From: Agromyces flavus
GTDB taxonomy: Bacteria; Actinomycetota; Actinomycetes; Actinomycetales; Microbacteriaceae
NCBI RefSeq assembly: GCF_900104685.1
Contig: NZ_LT629755.1
Location: forward strand, 744,001 to 808,000
Length of the DNA stretch: 64,000 nt
Direction: 5' to 3'
The position numbers and the translations under genes are program-made. The notes beneath the pieces are model-generated. The model was given only the letters and a program-made list of their open reading frames with translations. It did no database searches and had not been told where the DNA came from. Numbering within the stretch: the stretch's first letter is position 1; the number at the start of each line of letters is the position of its first letter. Of this stretch, positions 36,685-48,527 are shown one piece after another.

Positions 36685-38907
36685 GTGAAGCCCGCCACCG
36701 ACGCTGCCGCGCCGAACATCGCCCCCGTCTACGACATGGTGGTCGTGTCGAACCGACTGCCGGTCGACTACCTCGGCGGCGAGGGCGCGCAGACGCAGTG
36801 GAAGGCGTCGCCGGGCGGGCTCGTGACGGCGCTCGAACCCGTCATGCGCGCCGCCGACGGCGCCTGGGTCGGATGGACCGGCGTCGCAGAGCGCGAGTTC
36901 GAGCCGTTCGAGCACGACGGCATCACCATCGTGCCCGTGCCGTTGTCGGCCGACGAGGTCGAGGACTACTACGAGGGCTTCTCCAACGACACGCTCTGGC
37001 CGCTCTACCACGACGTGATCGCGCCGCCGCGCTACCACCGCGAGTGGTGGGACGCCTATGTCCGCGTCAACCGCCGGTTCGCCGAGGCCGCCGCGAACGC
37101 GGCCTCCGACGGCGCCGTGGTGTGGGTGCAGGACTACCAGCTCCAGCTCGTGCCGCGCATGCTCCGCGAGATCCGACCCGACCTCGTGATCGGCTTCTTC
37201 AACCACATCCCGTTCCCCGCCTATGGCATCTACTCGCAGCTGCCCTGGCGTCGGCAGGTCATCGCCGGGCTCCTCGGGGCCGACGTGATCGGGTTCCAGC
37301 GCGCCGCCGACGCGGGCAACTTCTCGCGCGCGGTGCGCCGCCTCTTCGGCTACCGCACGCGCGGCACGGTCATCGACGTCCGCGACGACGACGGGAAGGT
37401 CCGCCATGTCGTGGCGCGGCACTTCCCGATCTCGATCGACGCCGCGGCGTTCGAGCAGATGGCCCGCCGGCCCGAGGTGCAGGAGCGCGCGCGAGAGATC
37501 CGCAAGAGCCTCGGCGATCCCGACATCGTGATGCTCGGCGTCGATCGCCTCGACTACACCAAGGGCATCCGCCATCGCATGAAGGCGTTCGGCGAACTGC
37601 TGCGAGACGGTCGGCTCTCCGTCGAGGAGGCCACGCTCGTCCAGGTCGCGAGCCCGTCGCGCGAGCGCGTCGACACGTACCGGCAGCTGCGCGACGAGAT
37701 CGAGCTGCAGGTCGGCCGGCTCAACGGCGACCATTCCACGCTCGGCCACCAGGCGATCACCTACCTGCACCACGGCTACCCGAGGGAGGAGATGGCGGCG
37801 CTCTACCTCGCCGCCGACGTCATGCTCGTCACCGCGCTGCGCGACGGCATGAACCTCGTCGCCAAGGAGTACGTCGCCAGCCGCTACGACGACGATGGCG
37901 TGCTCGTGCTCAGCGAGTTCACGGGCGCCTCCGACGAGCTGCGCCAGGCGGTGCTCGTCAACCCGCACGACATCGACGGACTCAAGGATGCGATGGTCGA
38001 GGCCGCGCGCATGCCCAAGCGCGAGCGCGCTCGACGGATGCGTGCGCTGCGCAAGCGCGTGCGCGACAACGACGTGGCGAACTGGTCCGCGACGTTCCTC
38101 GAAACGCTCACCGGCGCCGGTCCGATCTCCCCGGGCGTGCCGGACGGCCTGCGCGCCGCGATCGCCCGTCTCGCCGAGATGCCTCGGCTGCTCGTCGCAC
38201 TCGACTTCGACGGCACGCTCGCCCCGATCGTCGATCGTCCCGACGAGGCCCGCTCCACCGAGCGCGCGCGAACGGCCGTCGAACGGCTCGCCGACGCCGA
38301 CGACACGCGCGTCGCGCTCGTGTCCGGGCGCGCGCTCGACAGCCTGAAGGATGTCGCGGCGCCACCGGTCGCGGCGCTGCTGAGCGGGTCGCACGGCGTC
38401 GAGCTCCAGCTCGACGGCGGCGGCGTCACGCTCGACCTGCGGGAGGGCGAGCTGACGAGCCTCGAGCAGCTCATCGAGATCGTCGAGGACGCGGCATCCT
38501 CGTCGGACGGCGCCTGGGTCGAGCGCAAGCCCGCCGGGATCGCGCTGCACACCCGCAAGCTCAGCGCGACGGCCGGTGCGGCGCTGCAGCGCGTCGCACG
38601 CGAACGAGTGGATGCCGCCCTGCCCGGCCTGTCGACCCGAAGCGGGAAGAACGTGCTCGAGTTCGCGGTGCGAGCGAGCGACAAGGGCGAGGCGCTCACC
38701 CGGCTCCGCCAGCACGTCGGTGCCGACGCGGTGCTCTACGTGGGCGACGACATCACCGACGAGGACGCGTTCGCGACGCTCGACATCGACGACGTCGGCG
38801 TCAAGGTGGGCCAGGGCAAGTCGCTTGCCGCGTTTCGCCTGCGTGGACCCGACGACGTCGCCGAACTGCTCGAGCTGCTCGCCGATCGGCGCGACGCCGC
38901 CCGCTGA
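36685..38907 (+). CDS. otsA: Bifunctional trehalose-6-phosphate synthase/phosphatase
   Basis: 740 residues, OtsA fused to OtsB. Synthase part, residues 15-475 (GT20): [82 protein letters not shown]. Phosphatase part, about 500-740 (HAD): nucleophile region LDFDGTLAP (Asp507, Asp509), [26 protein letters not shown]. Converts UDP/GDP-glucose plus glucose-6-phosphate to trehalose without releasing the phosphate intermediate to a separate protein. GTG 36685 follows GAGGAGG. Gives osmoprotection; the fusion is less common in bacteria than separate otsA and otsB. Confidence 0.93.
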   Translation: MKPATDAAAPNIAPVYDMVVVSNRLPVDYLGGEGAQTQWKASPGGLVTALEPVMRAADGAWVGWTGVAEREFEPFEHDGITIVPVPLSADEVEDYYEGFSNDTLWPLYHDVIAPPRYHREWWDAYVRVNRRFAEAAANAASDGAVVWVQDYQLQLVPRMLREIRPDLVIGFFNHIPFPAYGIYSQLPWRRQVIAGLLGADVIGFQRAADAGNFSRAVRRLFGYRTRGTVIDVRDDDGKVRHVVARHFPISIDAAAFEQMARRPEVQERAREIRKSLGDPDIVMLGVDRLDYTKGIRHRMKAFGELLRDGRLSVEEATLVQVASPSRERVDTYRQLRDEIELQVGRLNGDHSTLGHQAITYLHHGYPREEMAALYLAADVMLVTALRDGMNLVAKEYVASRYDDDGVLVLSEFTGASDELRQAVLVNPHDIDGLKDAMVEAARMPKRERARRMRALRKRVRDNDVANWSATFLETLTGAGPISPGVPDGLRAAIARLAEMPRLLVALDFDGTLAPIVDRPDEARSTERARTAVERLADADDTRVALVSGRALDSLKDVAAPPVAALLSGSHGVELQLDGGGVTLDLREGELTSLEQLIEIVEDAASSSDGAWVERKPAGIALHTRKLSATAGAALQRVARERVDAALPGLSTRSGKNVLEFAVRASDKGEALTRLRQHVGADAVLYVGDDITDEDAFATLDIDDVGVKVGQGKSLAAFRLRGPDDVAELLELLADRRDAAR

Positions 38908-38959
38908 CGCAGGCCCTCGGAGGCCCGCCGCCGCGGCCAAACGGCCCGTCGGAGGCCTC

Positions 38960-38965
38960 TAGACT
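38960..38965 (+). promoter_or_regulatory. -10 hexamer TAGACT of ilvD
   Basis: Ends 7 nt before ATG 38973; no ribosome site, leaderless start predicted. Confidence 0.6.
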
Positions 38966-38972
38966 CGACGAT

Positions 38973-40667
38973 ATGTCGGAGATCGATCCCAAGCCCCGCA
39001 GTCGCGTCGTCACGGATGGCATCGAGGCCACCACGAGCCGGGGCATGCTCCGCGCGGTCGGCATGGGCGACGCCGACTGGGACAAGCCGCAGGTCGGCAT
39101 CGCCAGTTCGTGGAACGAGATCACGCCCTGCAACCTCTCGCTCGCGCGCCTCGCGCAGGCCGCCAAGGAGGGCGTGCACGCCGGCGGGGGATACCCGCTG
39201 CAGTTCGGCACCGTCTCCGTCTCCGACGGCATCTCGATGGGCCACGAGGGCATGCACTTCTCGCTCGTCTCGCGCGAGGTCATCGCCGACTCGGTCGAGG
39301 TCGTCATGCAGGCCGAGCGGCTCGACGGCTCGGTGCTGCTCGCCGGATGCGACAAGTCCATTCCCGGCATGCTCATGGCCGCCGCGCGACTCGACCTGTC
39401 GTCGGTGTTCCTCTACGCGGGTTCGATCGCGCCCGGCTGGGTCCGCCTCGAGGACGGCACCGAGAAGGACATCACGATCATCGACTCGTTCGAGGCGGTC
39501 GGGGCGGTCAAGGCCGGCAAGATGAGCGAGGCCGACGCCAAGCGCATCGAGTGCGCGTTCGCGCCAGGCGAAGGAGCCTGCGGCGGCATGTACACGGCCA
39601 ACACCATGGCCTCCGTCGCCGAGGCCCTGGGTCTGTCGCTGCCGGGCTCCGCGTCGCCCGCGTCGGCCGACCGCCGACGCGACTACTACGCGCACCGCTC
39701 GGGCGAGGCCGTCGTCAACCTGCTGAAGACCGGCATCACGGCCCGCCAGATCCTCACGAAGAAGGCGTTCGAGAACGCCATCGCGGTGGGCATGGCGCTC
39801 GGCGGCTCGACGAACATCGTCCTGCACCTGCTCGCCATCGCGCGCGAGGCCGACGTCGAGCTCACGCTCGACGACTTCAACCGCATCGGCGCCAGGGTGC
39901 CGCACATCGGCGACCTCAAGCCGTTCGGCAAGTACGTCATGAACGACGTCGACCGCCGCGGCGGCCTGCCCGTGCTCATGAAGGCGCTCCTCGACGCCGG
40001 GCTCATGCACGGCGACGCACTCACGGTCACCGGCAAGACCCTCGCCGAGAACCTCGCCGAGATGGACATCCCGCCGCTCGACGGCGAGGTGCTCCGCTCG
40101 CTCGACGACCCGATCCACGAGACGGGCGGCCTCACGATCCTGCACGGCTCGCTCGCGCCCGAGGGCGCCGTGGTCAAGACGGCCGGGTTCGACGCCGCCA
40201 CGTTCGAGGGTCCGGCCCGCGTGTTCGAGCGCGAACGTGCCGCCATGGACGCGCTCACGAACGGCGAGATCTCGCACGGCGACGTCGTGGTGATCCGCTA
40301 CGAGGGCCCGAAGGGCGGCCCGGGCATGCGCGAGATGCTCGCCATCACGGCCGCCATCAAGGGCGCTGGGCTCGGAAAAGATGTACTACTCTTGACGGAC
40401 GGTCGATTCTCCGGCGGCACAACCGGCCTGTGCATCGGCCACATAGCACCCGAGGCGGTCGACGCAGGTCCGATCGCCTTCGTGCGCGATGGTGATCTGA
40501 TTCGGGTCGATATCGCGGCTCGTTCCATCGATCTACTGGTCGACGAGGCCGAGCTGGCAGCCCGCCGTGACGGCTGGGCTCCGCTTCCCCCGCGCTACAC
40601 CCGAGGCGTCCTCGCGAAGTACTCCAAGCTCGTGCGCTCCGCTGCCGAAGGCGCGACCACGGGCTGA
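38973..40667 (+). CDS. ilvD: Dihydroxy-acid dehydratase
   Basis: 564 residues. Converts 2,3-dihydroxy-isovalerate and -methylvalerate to the 2-keto acids in valine/isoleucine synthesis. Cluster-binding Cys are in ITPCNLSLA (C53), [12 protein letters not shown] (C126) and [14 protein letters not shown] (C203). C-terminal motifs [20 protein letters not shown]. Starts leaderless at ATG 38973. Its 3' part (from about 40363) switches to codons rare elsewhere in the gene (AAA, GTA, CTA, TTG, ATA, GAT) while keeping a normal protein sequence. First gene of an ilvD-ilvB-ilvN-ilvC run. Confidence 0.96.
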   Translation: MSEIDPKPRSRVVTDGIEATTSRGMLRAVGMGDADWDKPQVGIASSWNEITPCNLSLARLAQAAKEGVHAGGGYPLQFGTVSVSDGISMGHEGMHFSLVSREVIADSVEVVMQAERLDGSVLLAGCDKSIPGMLMAAARLDLSSVFLYAGSIAPGWVRLEDGTEKDITIIDSFEAVGAVKAGKMSEADAKRIECAFAPGEGACGGMYTANTMASVAEALGLSLPGSASPASADRRRDYYAHRSGEAVVNLLKTGITARQILTKKAFENAIAVGMALGGSTNIVLHLLAIAREADVELTLDDFNRIGARVPHIGDLKPFGKYVMNDVDRRGGLPVLMKALLDAGLMHGDALTVTGKTLAENLAEMDIPPLDGEVLRSLDDPIHETGGLTILHGSLAPEGAVVKTAGFDAATFEGPARVFERERAAMDALTNGEISHGDVVVIRYEGPKGGPGMREMLAITAAIKGAGLGKDVLLLTDGRFSGGTTGLCIGHIAPEAVDAGPIAFVRDGDLIRVDIAARSIDLLVDEAELAARRDGWAPLPPRYTRGVLAKYSKLVRSAAEGATTG

Positions 40668-40715
40668 GGCGTTTCGCCTGTCCCGAACTCACCGTCCACC
40701 ATGAACAGGAACCGA

Positions 40716-42527
40716 ATGACCACGGAATCCGCGCCCGTGCCATCGCCCGCCACCCTGTCGCAGTCGCACGGCAGCCCAGAGGTGCTCACCGGAGCCCAGG
40801 CCGTCGTCCGCTCGCTCGAACTGCTCGGCGTCACCGACGTGTTCGGGCTGCCCGGCGGCGCGATCCTCCCCGTCTACGACCCGCTGCTCGACAGCCGCAA
40901 GCTGCGTCACATCCTGGTCCGGCACGAGCAGGGCGCCGGTCACGCCGCCGAGGGCTACGCCTCGGCGACCGGCAAGCTCGGCGTCGCGATCGCCACGTCG
41001 GGCCCCGGCGCCACGAACCTCGTCACCGCGATCGCCGACGCCCACATGGACTCGGTGCCCCTGCTCGCGATCACCGGCCAGGTGTTCTCGAACCTCATGG
41101 GCACCGACGCGTTCCAGGAGGCCGACATCGTCGGCATCACCATGCCGATCACCAAGCACTCGTTCCTGGTCAAGCGCGCCGAGGACATCCCGGCGACGAT
41201 CGCCTCCGCGGCGCACATCGCATCGACCGGTCGCCCGGGTCCCGTGCTCGTCGACATCACGAAGGACGCCCAGCAGGCCACGTTCTCGTTCAGCTGGCCG
41301 CCCAAGCTCGACCTGCCGGGCTACCGGCCGATCACCAAGGCGCACGGCAAGCAGGTCCTCGCCGCGGCGCAGCTCATCGTCGAGGCCAAGCGGCCCGTGC
41401 TCTACGTCGGCGGCGGCATCATCCGCGCGGGCGCGTCCGACGAGCTGCTGGCCCTCGCCGAGGCCACCAAGGCCCCGGTCGTCACGACGCTCATGGCGCG
41501 CGGCGCGTTCCCCGACTCGCACGAGCAGCACCTGGGCATGCCCGGCATGCACGGCACGGTGCCGGCAGTGCTGGCGCTGCAGGAGGCCGACCTGCTGGTC
41601 GCGCTCGGCGCACGGTTCGACGACCGCGTGACCGGCAAGGCCGCGCTCTTCGCGCCCGACGCGAAGGTCGTGCACGTCGACATCGATCCCGCCGAGATCT
41701 CCAAGATCCGCACGGCCGACGTGCCGATCGTGGGCGATGCGAAGGACGTGCTGGTCGACCTGCTCGCCGCGTACCAGGAGACCATCAAGACGACCGAGCC
41801 CGACCTCTCCGACTGGTGGGCCACGCTCGACGGCCTGCGGAACGAATACCCGCTCGGCTTCTCGCCCACCTCCGACGGGCTCCTCGCTCCCCAGTACGTG
41901 ATCCAGCGGATCGGCGAGCTGACCGGCCCCGAGGGCGTCTACGCCGCGGGTGTCGGCCAGCACCAGATGTGGGCGGCCCAGTTCATCAAGTACGAGCGGC
42001 CGAACTCCTGGCTCAACTCCGGCGGCGCCGGCACCATGGGCTACGCCGTTCCGGCGGCCATGGGCGCCAAGGTCGCCGAGCCGAACCGCACCGTGTGGGC
42101 GATCGACGGCGACGGCTGCTTCCAGATGACCAACCAAGAGCTCGCGACCTGCACCCTGAACGACATCCCGATCAAGGTCGCGGTCATCAACAACTCTTCG
42201 CTCGGCATGGTGCGTCAGTGGCAGACGCTGTTCTACGACGGGCGCTATTCGAACACCGACCTCAACACGGGCCACGACACCGTGCGCGTGCCCGACTTCG
42301 TGAAGATGGCCGAGGCCTACGGCGCGCTCGGCATCCGCGTCACGAAGGAGGACGAGGTCGACGCCGCGATCAAGCTCGCGCTCGAGACGAACGACCGCCC
42401 CGTCGTCATCGACTTCGTCGTGTCGGCCGACGCCATGGTGTGGCCGATGGTCCCGCAGGGCGTGTCGAACAGCTATGTCCAGTACGCCCGAGACCATTCG
42501 CCGGCGTTCAGCGAGGAGGAGGACTGA
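40716..42527 (+). CDS. ilvB: Acetolactate synthase large subunit
   Basis: 603 residues, ThDP-dependent. Catalytic Glu in [16 protein letters not shown] region, and the ThDP/Mg motif [17 protein letters not shown] ... VINNSSLG. Makes acetolactate and acetohydroxybutyrate, the first step of branched-chain amino acid synthesis. ATG 40716 is preferred because AGGAA precedes it by 4 nt; ATG 40701 is a possible alternative that adds MNRNR. Follows ilvD by 48 bp and ends 1 base before the ilvN start codon. Confidence 0.95.
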   Translation: MTTESAPVPSPATLSQSHGSPEVLTGAQAVVRSLELLGVTDVFGLPGGAILPVYDPLLDSRKLRHILVRHEQGAGHAAEGYASATGKLGVAIATSGPGATNLVTAIADAHMDSVPLLAITGQVFSNLMGTDAFQEADIVGITMPITKHSFLVKRAEDIPATIASAAHIASTGRPGPVLVDITKDAQQATFSFSWPPKLDLPGYRPITKAHGKQVLAAAQLIVEAKRPVLYVGGGIIRAGASDELLALAEATKAPVVTTLMARGAFPDSHEQHLGMPGMHGTVPAVLALQEADLLVALGARFDDRVTGKAALFAPDAKVVHVDIDPAEISKIRTADVPIVGDAKDVLVDLLAAYQETIKTTEPDLSDWWATLDGLRNEYPLGFSPTSDGLLAPQYVIQRIGELTGPEGVYAAGVGQHQMWAAQFIKYERPNSWLNSGGAGTMGYAVPAAMGAKVAEPNRTVWAIDGDGCFQMTNQELATCTLNDIPIKVAVINNSSLGMVRQWQTLFYDGRYSNTDLNTGHDTVRVPDFVKMAEAYGALGIRVTKEDEVDAAIKLALETNDRPVVIDFVVSADAMVWPMVPQGVSNSYVQYARDHSPAFSEEED

Positions 42528-44135
<1,608 letters not shown>

Positions 44136-44176
44136 CGCGAGCGGACCTGCCGCCCTCTCCGTCACTGTGCTGATGC

Positions 44177-44199
44177 GGCGCCGGCCCTCGTCCGGCGCC
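44177..44199 (+). terminator. ilvC terminator, copy 1
   Basis: 8-bp stem GGCGCCGG/CCGGCGCC with a 7-nt loop (CCCTCGT). Confidence 0.65.
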
Positions 44200-44261
44200 G
44201 ACGGCGAGGTCGCTCGCTGACGCGAGCGGACCTGCCGTCCTCTCCGTCACTGTGCTGATGC

Positions 44262-44284
44262 GGCGCCGGCCCTGGTCCGGCGCC
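44262..44284 (+). terminator. ilvC terminator, copy 2
   Basis: Same hairpin 85 bp later, with one loop base changed (CCCTGGT). Confidence 0.65.
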
Positions 44285-44333
44285 GACGGCGAGGTCGCTC
44301 GCGAGCTTCTGGCGCTCGACGGCCCGCTTCGGA

Positions 44334-44367
44334 ACAGCCCGTTCCCCGATCACGGGGGACGGGCTGT
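44334..44367 (+). terminator. Third hairpin downstream of ilvC
   Basis: ACAGCCCGTTCCCC pairs with GGGGGACGGGCTGT around GATCAC. The 330-base stretch 44136-44465 contains only the tandem repeat, this hairpin and unremarkable sequence before the cyclase gene; I see no gene in it. Confidence 0.6.
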
Positions 44368-44465
44368 CGCGTGCCGTCTCGATCGGTCGCTTCGCTGAAG
44401 CGACAGGTCGAACATCGGGTCCGACGTCGCCGGGGCACGCGTCCTGGCGTGCTGCCGGTGGGAGA

Positions 44466-46490
44466 ATGACCCATGTGACCGATGGCTCACCGGTCGAACG
44501 CGCCCGGGCGGCGCTCGGGCGCCACTCGTGGCGTGAAGCGTTCGACCTGCTCAGCGCCGAGGACGAGGCGGGGGCGCTCGCGCCCGCCGACCTCGTGCTG
44601 CTGGCCCAGGCGGCGTGGTGGGTGGGCAAGCTGCCCATGGCGATCGAGGTGCGTGAACGGGCCTTCGCCTCGGCGATCGCGCAGCACGACGGCGCCGTGG
44701 CCGCCCGGCTCGCCGTGACGCTCGCCCGTGACCACCTCTTCCGCAATGCCTATCCCGTCGCCAACGCGTGGCTCAAGCGGGCTCAGGGCCTCCTCGACCA
44801 GGTGCCGGAGAACCCCGGCCACGGATGGCTCGCAGCGATGCAGGCCTTCCACGACGCCCTCGTGGGCGATGAGCACGGCGCCCTCGCCAACGCCACTCAG
44901 GCCCTCGACATCGGTCGGCGCCACCACGACCGCGACCTCGAGACCTTCGCCATGGCGGAGCGCGGCTCGGCACTCGTCTCGACCGGCCGGGTGATCGAGG
45001 GTCTGGCACTCGTCGACGAAGCCACCGTCACGGCCGTCTCCGGCGAGATCGAGCCGGACATCGCAGGGGGCATCTGCTGCACGGGAATCGAGACGTACAG
45101 TTCGATCGGCGAGTGGACCCGTGCCGCCGAATGGACCGAGGCGCAGGACCGGTGGTGCCGGCGCGAGGGAATCAACGGCTATCCCGGCATGTGCCGCGTC
45201 TTCAGGTCCGAGATCAAGCGTCGACGCGGTGATTGGCTCGAGGCCGAGGCGGAGGCCCGCCAGGCTTCGGTCGAGCTCGCGGGCTTCGTGCCTGCTGCCG
45301 TCGGCACGGCGCTCTACCAGGTCGGTGAGATCCGGCTGCGCCGTGGCGACCTCCCAGGCGCTGAGGCGGCCCTCGTGGAGGCGCATGCGCTGGGGACCGA
45401 CCCCGAACCCGCGATGTCGTTGCTGCGACTCGCCGAGGGCAAGGTCGAGGTCGCGGCGACGGGCATCAGATGGGCTCTGGACGGACCGGTGCCGACGCCG
45501 ACCTGGCGGGCGACGCCGGACACCGGGCCCCATCGCCTGCCGCTGCTGCAGGCACAGGTCGAGATCGCGCTGGCCGAATCCGACGCGATGACGGCACGAG
45601 CGGCCGCCGAGGAGCTCGGCCGGATCGCGTCGGAGTTCCCGACCGGTGTGCCGCAGGCTGCTGCGGCGGCGGCGATGGGTGCGGTCGAGGCGGCGGAGGG
45701 CACGCTCGACGACGCTCGCCGGGACCTCTTGCTGGCGGCGTCGCTGTACACGGCTGCGGAGGCGCCCTTCGAGACGGCGATCGTACGTCGTGGTCTCGCC
45801 GACGTCCACGCGGCCGCCGGTGACGCCGATGCCGCGATCGTCGAGGCACGGGCCGCCCTGTTGGTGTTCGAGCGGCTCGGGGCCGTCCCCGAAGTGCATC
45901 GCACCGAGCGGCTGATCGCCACGATCGAGGCGTCCCTGGACGCGAGCGCGCTCGACGGCTCGGCTCGCGGACCGCTGGATGGCGGCCTGCCGAGGGTGGT
46001 GCGGACCTTCGTCTTCACCGACATCGTCGACTCGACACGACTCACCGAGTTGCTCGGCGACGAGGCCTGGACCCGCATCCTGAGGTGGCACGATCAGGCC
46101 GTACGCGCCGCCGTGGCCGAACACGGCGGGCAGGAGATCAAGGAGACCGGGGACGGGTTCTTCCTCGCGTTCGACGATCCGGACCAGGCCGTCGATGCTT
46201 CCGTGGCCATCCAGCGGAAACTGGCCGACCTGCGGCGCGAGCACGCGTTCGCCCCTGAGGTGCGGATCGGCGTCCACCGCGCCGAGGCGAGCCGGACGGG
46301 GCTCGACTACATCGGCGGCGGCGTCAACCTCGCGGCGCGCATCGGGATGGCCGCATCCGGGTCCGAGATCCTCGTGAGCGCCGCGACGATCGTCGGTTCA
46401 CGGCGGCACGACCTGCCGATCGAGCGTCGGTCGTTGTCCCTCAAGGGGATAGCCGACCCCGTCGAGGTCGCCGCCGTCGCCTGGCGGTAG
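44466..46490 (+). CDS. TPR-repeat protein with C-terminal class III adenylate/guanylate cyclase domain
   Basis: 674 residues. Residues 1 to about 500 are helical pairs of TPR type (ADLVLLAQAAWWVGKLPMAIEVRERAF, GEIRLRRGDLPGAEAALVEAHAL). The cyclase domain occupies about 515-674: VFTDIVDSTRLTELLGD with the first metal Asp, IKETGDGFFLAFDD with the second, and GGGVNLAARIG with the transition-state Asn/Arg. Both metal Asp are present, so catalysis is plausible; ATP versus GTP is not certain. Soluble, with no membrane helix. ATG 44466 follows GGGAGA closely; GTG 44475 is an alternative. Confidence 0.88.
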   Translation: MTHVTDGSPVERARAALGRHSWREAFDLLSAEDEAGALAPADLVLLAQAAWWVGKLPMAIEVRERAFASAIAQHDGAVAARLAVTLARDHLFRNAYPVANAWLKRAQGLLDQVPENPGHGWLAAMQAFHDALVGDEHGALANATQALDIGRRHHDRDLETFAMAERGSALVSTGRVIEGLALVDEATVTAVSGEIEPDIAGGICCTGIETYSSIGEWTRAAEWTEAQDRWCRREGINGYPGMCRVFRSEIKRRRGDWLEAEAEARQASVELAGFVPAAVGTALYQVGEIRLRRGDLPGAEAALVEAHALGTDPEPAMSLLRLAEGKVEVAATGIRWALDGPVPTPTWRATPDTGPHRLPLLQAQVEIALAESDAMTARAAAEELGRIASEFPTGVPQAAAAAAMGAVEAAEGTLDDARRDLLLAASLYTAAEAPFETAIVRRGLADVHAAAGDADAAIVEARAALLVFERLGAVPEVHRTERLIATIEASLDASALDGSARGPLDGGLPRVVRTFVFTDIVDSTRLTELLGDEAWTRILRWHDQAVRAAVAEHGGQEIKETGDGFFLAFDDPDQAVDASVAIQRKLADLRREHAFAPEVRIGVHRAEASRTGLDYIGGGVNLAARIGMAASGSEILVSAATIVGSRRHDLPIERRSLSLKGIADPVEVAAVAWR

Positions 46491-46591
46491 CCCCGGAGAT
46501 CAGTGCCCTGTGCGATCTCCGTCATGCGCAGATGAGCAAAACCGTGCCGACCCCTTGTCACGAACCGACGCGGCATGATCGCATCCTCTCC

Positions 46592-48472
46592 ATGACCCGA
46601 CACACTCACCCTGAGCCCACCCCGCGCTGGTGTTCCTGCGCCGTGCCTGACGACGAGGTCGAGCCCACGACCTCCGGCTCCGGCTTCAGCCGACGCAACC
46701 TGCTGGTCGGCGCGTCCGCGGCCTCCGTGCTCGCGGCGGCCGGCTGGCCCGGCGCCGCCCAGGCCGCGCCGCGCGATGATTCCCTCAAGATCACGATCAT
46801 GGGCACGTCCGACCTGCACAGCAACGCCGTCAACTGGGACTACTACAAGGACGCGACGTACAGCGACAGGGATCAGAACGCGATCGGCCTCGCGCGCGTC
46901 TCCAGCGTCGTCAAGCAGATCCGCGAGAAGCGCGGTCGCGACCACACACTGCTGTTCGACGCCGGCGACACCATCCAGGGGTCGCCGCTCGGTTTCTACT
47001 ACGCGCTCGTCGACCCGGTGACCGAGAGCGGGGCGACCCATCCGATCGCGGCGCAGATGAACGCCATCGGCTACGACGCCGTCGCACTCGGCAACCACGA
47101 GTTCAACTACGGGCTCGAGTTCCTCGACTACTGGATCTCGCAGATGGACGCCGACGTGCTCGCCGCCAACGCGGTGCACGCCGGCACGAAGGTGCCCGCA
47201 TTCACGCCGTACACGATCAAGACCATGAAGGTGAAGGGGCGCCCGCCGGTCCGCGTCGGCGTGCTCGGCCTCACGAACCCCGGCGTCGTGATCTGGGACA
47301 AGGCGAACGTCAGCGGCAAGATCGAGGTGCTCGACCTCGTCGAGGCTGCGGCCCGGTGGGTTCCGGTCATGCGTCGCGAGGGCGCGGATGTGGTGGTCGT
47401 CAGCGCCCACTCGGGTGAGAGCGGCACATCGTCGTACGGCAGCGACCTGCCCGTCGAGAATGCGGCGAAGCTCGTCGCCGAGCAGGTGCCCGGCATCGAC
47501 GCCATCCTCTTCGGGCACGCCCACGTCGACGTGCCCGAGCGGCTCGTGACGAACACGGTCACCGGAAAGACGGTCGTGATGAGCGAACCGAAGAACTGGG
47601 GCCAGCGCCTCAGCGTCTTCGACCTGGATCTCGAGTTCTCGCGCGGCAAGTGGAGCGTCACGAAGGGCTCCGCCTGCACCATCAACACCAACACGGTCGT
47701 CGACGACCCCGAGCTCGTCGCCGTCGTGCGCGCGCAGCACGAGGCAGTGGTGAAGTACGTCAACACGCCGGTGGCCGTCTCCACCCAGGCCCTGTCGGCC
47801 GCCGAGGCGTGCTGGAAGGACACCGCGATCCTCGACTACGTGAACGAGGTCCAGACCGCGACGGTCGCGGCCGCCGTGGCCGGCACGCCCGAGGCGGCGC
47901 TGCCCATCGTGTCGATCGCGGCACCGTTCAACCGCGGCGCCACGTTCCCGGCCGGCGAGGTGACCATCAAGGATGTCGCAGGGCTGTACATCTACGACAA
48001 CACGCTCATGGCCTCGGTGCTCACGGGCGCCCAGATCAAGGAGTACCTCGAGTACTCGGCGAAGTACTTCAAGCAGGTGGCGCCCGATGCCCCGGTCGAC
48101 CCGGCGGCATGGACGAACGCCCCATGGCCGACCCCCCAATCGCCGACCATCCCGGACTACAACTACGACCAGTTCTCGGGCGTCGACTACGGCGTCGACA
48201 TCTCTCAGCCGGTCGGCTCGCGCATCGTCGGCCTCTCCTTCAACGGTGCAGCCGTCGCGGCCGACCAGAAGTTCCTCGTCGCGGTCAACAACTACCGGCA
48301 GTCCGGTGGCGGTGGCTTCCCGCACATCGCGACCGCACCGGTGGTCTACAACGCGCAGGTGGCCATCCGCGAGGCCATCGTGTCGTACGCCTCGGCGCAG
48401 GGCACGATCGACCCGGCCGACTTCCACGTCGAGAACTGGCGACTCGTCAGGAACGGGACGCCCGTGGTCTGA
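46592..48472 (+). CDS. Secreted bifunctional metallophosphatase/5'-nucleotidase (UshA/NAD-nucleosidase family)
   Basis: 626 residues. The leader contains SRRNLLVGASAASVLAAAGWPGAAQA, a Tat-type signal. Metallophosphatase motifs in order: TSDLHSN, DAGDTIQGS, LGNHEFNYG, VVSAHSG, LFGHAHVD. A 5'-nucleotidase C-terminal domain follows (AAPFNRGATFPAGEVTIKDVAGLYIYDNTL). Hydrolyses nucleotides outside the cell to nucleosides and phosphate. ATG 46592 is used because an upstream ATG at 46532 would put about 20 unrelated residues before the leader. Follows the cyclase gene by 101 bp. Confidence 0.88.
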   Translation: MTRHTHPEPTPRWCSCAVPDDEVEPTTSGSGFSRRNLLVGASAASVLAAAGWPGAAQAAPRDDSLKITIMGTSDLHSNAVNWDYYKDATYSDRDQNAIGLARVSSVVKQIREKRGRDHTLLFDAGDTIQGSPLGFYYALVDPVTESGATHPIAAQMNAIGYDAVALGNHEFNYGLEFLDYWISQMDADVLAANAVHAGTKVPAFTPYTIKTMKVKGRPPVRVGVLGLTNPGVVIWDKANVSGKIEVLDLVEAAARWVPVMRREGADVVVVSAHSGESGTSSYGSDLPVENAAKLVAEQVPGIDAILFGHAHVDVPERLVTNTVTGKTVVMSEPKNWGQRLSVFDLDLEFSRGKWSVTKGSACTINTNTVVDDPELVAVVRAQHEAVVKYVNTPVAVSTQALSAAEACWKDTAILDYVNEVQTATVAAAVAGTPEAALPIVSIAAPFNRGATFPAGEVTIKDVAGLYIYDNTLMASVLTGAQIKEYLEYSAKYFKQVAPDAPVDPAAWTNAPWPTPQSPTIPDYNYDQFSGVDYGVDISQPVGSRIVGLSFNGAAVAADQKFLVAVNNYRQSGGGGFPHIATAPVVYNAQVAIREAIVSYASAQGTIDPADFHVENWRLVRNGTPVV

Positions 48473-48491
48473 TCTCCGCGGACCGCCTGCG

Positions 48492-48521
48492 CGGCGGGGT
48501 CGGCTTCGGCCGGCCCCGCCG
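48492..48521. terminator. Terminator between the nucleotidase gene and SARP copy 1
   Basis: 13-bp stem CGGCGGGGTCGGC/GCCGGCCCCGCCG (one G-U pair) capped by a TTCG tetraloop, between convergent genes. Confidence 0.8.
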
Positions 48522-48527
48522 TCGGTG

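Noticed and set aside
44136..44465. Small gene in the gap after ilvC
   Set aside because: The open frames there derive from the 85-bp repeat and hairpins and lack ribosome sites or coding bias.
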